Source of the DNA: an uncultured bacterium
GTDB taxonomy: Bacteria; Desulfobacterota; WTBG01
Direction: 5' to 3'
NCBI GenBank assembly: GCA_938024025.1
Contig: CALJBY010000149.1
Location: 1 to 8,701, forward strand
Length of the DNA: 8,701 nucleotides
In this document: positions 7,020 to 8,701 of the stretch, in pieces
Layout: every line of letters begins with the position of its first letter
Numbering within the stretch: position 1 is the first letter of the stretch
Notes under the pieces: model-generated
What the model was told of the DNA's origin: nothing
The model's input: the letters and a program-made list of their open reading frames with translations, nothing else
Databases searched by the model: none
Translations under genes and position numbers: made by a program

Positions 7020-7703
7020 TTACCGTACAGACACGTAGGGAATGGGGTCTTCTGCCCCCGCTTCCTTAAATCCCCTCAACCGCAGCATACAACTATCACA
7101 AACCCCGCATGCCTTCCTGCTTTTTTCATAACAAGACCAGGTCAGATGAAGCGGTGCCTTGAGCGTAATGGCTTTGAGGACAATATCTTTTTTCCTCAGC
7201 GTGATGATAGGTGTTTTTATGGTGATCTGTGTCTCCGGTCGCGTGCCTTTGTCGATGAGCTGGTTAAAGGTGCTGAAAAAGTCCGAACGGCAGTCGGGAT
7301 AACCGGAGCTGTCTTCTTCCACGGCACCAATAAAAATCGTCCCTGCCTGGATCGTTTCCGCCCAGGAGGTAGCGATTGCAAGAAGATGGGTATTCCTAAA
7401 GGGTACGTAGGTAGAAGGTATTGTTGTACCGGGGAGCTGCTGGTGTTGTTCAATAGGCATGTTTCTATCGACGAGACTTGATCCACCGATTGCCTTGAGA
7501 TAACTTATATCCGCAACAAGTTGTTGTGAGACCTTGTAGTGATTGGCAATATCCTTAAAGGCTTTTAGTTCGCGTAATTCAGTCCGCTGACCGTAATTAA
7601 CATGTAAGAATGCCATTTCATACCCTTGTTGTTGTGCTACGGCTGCTGTCAGACAGCTATCTAAACCACCACTGACGAGAACAATGGACCGCTTGTTATG
7701 CAT
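7020..7703 (-). CDS. queC: 7-cyano-7-deazaguanine (preQ0) synthase
   Basis: QueC converts 7-carboxy-7-deazaguanine to preQ0 using ATP and ammonia, in the pathway to queuosine in tRNA. The 227-residue protein has the PP-loop VLVSGGLDS (8-16) for ATP adenylation, FLHVNYGQR (32-40), STYVPFRN (97-104), and YPDCRSDFF (135-143). The C-terminal zinc site is Cys191, Cys199, Cys202 and Cys205 (C-x7-C-x2-C-x2-C), all four present. Length is normal for the family (about 220-235). The ATG at 7701-7703 has only a weak CAGG eight bases upstream. No queD, queE or queF is in the window, and no preQ1 riboswitch is recognisable in the 98-base leader region shared with the divergent Nfu gene. It is convergent with the EF-G gene. 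Confidence 0.96.
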   Translation of the reverse strand: MHNKRSIVLVSGGLDSCLTAAVAQQQGYEMAFLHVNYGQRTELRELKAFKDIANHYKVSQQLVADISYLKAIGGSSLVDRNMPIEQHQQLPGTTIPSTYVPFRNTHLLAIATSWAETIQAGTIFIGAVEEDSSGYPDCRSDFFSTFNQLIDKGTRPETQITIKTPIITLRKKDIVLKAITLKAPLHLTWSCYEKSRKACGVCDSCMLRLRGFKEAGAEDPIPYVSVR

Positions 7704-7715
7704 GGACGAAACCTG

Positions 7716-7743
7716 ATAATAAAACGTGACAAGTACTAGTGAA
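7716..7743 (-). promoter_or_regulatory. Possible queC promoter overlapping the Nfu promoter
   Basis: On the minus strand TTCACT (7738-7743) and TATTAT (7716-7721) are 16 bases apart. The -10 box matches at five of six positions. Transcription would begin only about six bases before the queC ATG, nearly leaderless, which lowers confidence. It overlaps the stronger plus-strand promoter at 7726-7754. Confidence 0.25.
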
Positions 7744-7754
7744 TGAGCTATACT
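7726..7754 (+). promoter_or_regulatory. Near-consensus sigma70 promoter for the Nfu gene
   Basis: GTGACA (7726-7731, five of six) and TATACT (7749-7754, five of six) are separated by 17 bases. The expected start point near 7761 leaves a leader of about 40 bases that contains the AAGGAG ribosome site. Confidence 0.65.
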
Positions 7755-7790
7755 ATCCTAGATTAAATGAATAATAAGATCAATGTTAAA

Positions 7791-7796
7791 AAGGAG
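7791..7796 (+). promoter_or_regulatory. Strong ribosome binding site of the Nfu gene
   Basis: AAGGAG is followed by five bases and the ATG at 7802. It is the strongest plus-strand site in the window and, with the promoter, suggests high expression. Confidence 0.8.
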
Positions 7797-7801
7797 ATAA
7801 C

Positions 7802-8026
7802 ATGCTTAAAGAACGGGTAGAAGAGGTAATAGATAAAATAAGACCAGTCTTACAGGCCGATGGCGGCAATATTGAACTGGTTGACATTGTCGATGGTATT
7901 GTTAAAGTAAGGCTTAAAGGGGCATGCGCCGGGTGTGCAGGTGCACAGATGACACTTAAGATGGGCGTTGAAAAGGCGCTTAAAGAAGAAATACCGGAAG
8001 TGAAATCAGTTGAGTCAGTGCAGTAA
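7802..8026 (+). CDS. Stand-alone NifU C-terminal (Nfu) iron-sulfur carrier protein
   Basis: A 74-residue protein consisting only of the Nfu domain (NifU C-terminal type), which binds a [4Fe-4S] cluster between two subunits and hands it to target proteins in the cytoplasm. The N-terminal IRPVLQADGGNIELVDI (13-29) and the loop GACAGCAGAQMTLK (40-53) with the cluster-binding Cys42-x2-Cys45 are intact and typical. It lacks both the IscU-like N-terminal domain of NifU and the A-type domain of NfuA, a common short form in anaerobes. It has its own near-consensus promoter and AAGGAG site, so it is probably a single-gene unit, and it ends in tandem stops, TAA TAG. The window contains [Fe-S] client candidates such as the dehydratase-like protein, but no direct link is shown. 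Confidence 0.95.
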   Translation: MLKERVEEVIDKIRPVLQADGGNIELVDIVDGIVKVRLKGACAGCAGAQMTLKMGVEKALKEEIPEVKSVESVQ

Positions 8027-8060
8027 TAGAAGCATACACTACTACTTCTGAAACAAAAGG

Positions 8061-8531
8061 TTATGGCATAGTATTGAAGTAGCCTGTCACTATTTTTCCA
8101 TGGTCAAAGGCCAATGGGAGTGGGAGGTTTTCTTTGGTAAAAATTCCAATTTCCTGTGCATCATCAGCTGCCACGGGTGTACCGTCTGCTGTGGCGAGGT
8201 AGACCGTACTGATAGTATGTTTTCTCGGGTCCCTTTGTGGATCTGAGTAGGTATGGAATTGTGAGGTAAGGGTAATCTCCAGCGACGTTTCTTCCCTGGC
8301 TTCACGAATGGCAGCGTCCTCTAAAGATTCACCATAATCGACAAATCCTCCTGGGAGTGCCCAACCAAAAGGAGGGTTTTTTCTCTTGATTAAAATGATA
8401 CCACCTCCTTTCATCTCGATGATGATATCAACTGTAGGGGAGGGGTGCTGATATGTTTCAATCTGTCTTCCACAGTGTGGGCAATGATTTGATTGAATTA
8501 CCATAAGGATGTCACTCGTGGGTTCTGGCAT
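8061..8531 (-). CDS. NUDIX hydrolase, ADP-ribose pyrophosphatase-like
   Basis: A 156-residue cytoplasmic NUDIX-family pyrophosphohydrolase. The Nudix box spans 62-84 ([12 protein letters not shown] then REAREE), with the metal-binding Glu residues 77, 80 and 81 kept; the conserved Gly near its end is Ser83. Upstream is FGWALPGGF (55-63). Downstream is [12 protein letters not shown] (95-106), a block common in ADP-ribose pyrophosphatase-like members, so an ADP-ribose or similar nucleoside-diphosphate substrate is likely but unproven. A single CPHCG knuckle (Cys17, Cys20) precedes the domain; the second pair needed for a complete zinc ribbon within one chain is absent. The start at 8531 has only a poor ribosome site; the ATG ten codons in (8504) is an alternative that keeps all motifs. 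Convergent with Nfu, 34 bases apart. Confidence 0.93.
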   Translation of the reverse strand: MPEPTSDILMVIQSNHCPHCGRQIETYQHPSPTVDIIIEMKGGGIILIKRKNPPFGWALPGGFVDYGESLEDAAIREAREETSLEITLTSQFHTYSDPQRDPRKHTISTVYLATADGTPVAADDAQEIGIFTKENLPLPLAFDHGKIVTGYFNTMP

Positions 8532-8609
8532 GTTTTTTATACCCTACCAATAATCACTCTATTTGTAAAGTTAAGATCAAAAGGTACCCATTACACACGT
8601 ACTATTTTC

Positions 8610-8638
8610 TTGACAGATAACACATTAGCTGCTAGAAA
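8610..8638 (+). promoter_or_regulatory. Promoter of the tRNA-Val gene
   Basis: A perfect TTGACA (8610-8615) lies 17 bases before TAGAAA (8633-8638, four of six). Transcription would start about eight bases before the tRNA 5' end, a usual arrangement for stable RNA genes. Confidence 0.55.
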
Positions 8639-8652
8639 TGTGAGCACAATGG

Positions 8653-8701
8653 GGGCGGGTAGCTCAGCTGGGAGAGCATCTGCCTTACAAGCAGAGGGTC
8701 G
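8653..8701 (+). tRNA. tRNA-Val, anticodon TAC, 3' part beyond the window
   Basis: The 5' acceptor strand is GGGCGGG (8653-8659), followed by TA, the D stem GCTC/GAGC (8662-8665 with 8674-8677) and loop AGCTGGGA. The anticodon stem is TCTGC/GCAGA (8679-8683 with 8691-8695). The seven-base loop CTTACAA places TAC at 8686-8688, reading valine GUA codons. The variable loop GGGTC ends at 8700 and the T arm begins at the last base, so the T arm, the 3' acceptor strand and any CCA lie outside. More tRNA genes may follow. Confidence 0.93.

Noticed and set aside
7146..7481. Plus-strand open frame of 111 codons inside queC
   Set aside because: Antisense to queC, whose motifs are intact across the whole stretch; no recognisable domain.
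7704..7801. preQ1 riboswitch ahead of queC
   Set aside because: No stem followed by an A-rich tail with the expected pairing could be recognised on the minus strand.
8027..8060. Terminator between Nfu and the NUDIX gene
   Set aside because: Only a five-base AGAAG/CTTCT arm pair with a 12-base loop and no T tract; too weak to call.
1..8701. Defence system, mobile element, CRISPR or novel multi-gene system
   Set aside because: Every long open frame that is not an antisense shadow belongs to a known family with a housekeeping or metabolic role; no transposase, integrase, repeat array or cluster of unknown genes was seen.

Overview
The window is an ordinary, densely coded bacterial chromosome segment of moderate GC content. 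It holds eight complete protein genes, the tail of a ninth at the left edge and the first two thirds of a tRNA gene at the right edge. Most genes are housekeeping or metabolic. No phage, transposase, CRISPR array, toxin-antitoxin or defence gene is visible. The organism cannot be named from the sequence. Three things point to an anaerobic lineage of the Planctomycetota (for example anammox-type), Desulfobacterota or Nitrospirota: a second-type elongation factor G resembling the spirochaete/planctomycete/deltaproteobacterial forms, an oxygen-sensitive-type 2-hydroxyacyl-CoA dehydratase-like protein, and a dispersed ATTGC...GCAAT repeat. This placement is inference.

Layout. Positions 1-75 are the C-terminal 24 codons of a plus-strand gene, possibly cobyric acid synthase. 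A REP-like repeat (91-124) lies between it and a convergent minus-strand gene (209-1228) for a HgdB/BcrC-type 2-hydroxyacyl-CoA dehydratase D-component family protein. Upstream of that, also on the minus strand, is a phosphate pair: a DUF47 PhoU-like protein (2579-3256) followed by a PiT-family inorganic phosphate transporter (1305-2540). The transporter has no ATG, GTG or TTG that would keep its first membrane helix and signature motif. A well-placed Shine-Dalgarno sequence in front of an ATT codon at 2540 suggests a rare AUU start.

From 3388 the coding strand switches. A good sigma70-type promoter precedes a tight plus-strand cluster: murI (glutamate racemase, TTG start), a membrane-anchored GerMN-domain protein, and an EF-G paralogue. 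murI beside a gerM-like gene recalls the racE-gerM neighbourhood of Bacillus subtilis, suggesting an old cell-wall linkage. The EF-G has a changed domain IV tip and a changed G5 motif, which may mark it as a specialised recycling-type factor rather than the main translocase.

Convergent to the EF-G gene is queC (7-deazaguanine/queuosine pathway, 7020-7703, minus). It is divergent from a stand-alone NifU C-terminal (Nfu) iron-sulfur carrier gene (7802-8026), which has a near-consensus promoter and ribosome binding site. A NUDIX hydrolase (8061-8531, minus) converges on Nfu. A TTGACA promoter then leads into tRNA-Val(TAC), cut off by the window end.

No gene-free stretch exceeds 300 bases; the longest (3257-3476) is a divergent promoter region. 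I found no convincing new multi-gene system. The points most worth checking are the PiT start codon, the EF-G paralogue and the orphan dehydratase-like protein.
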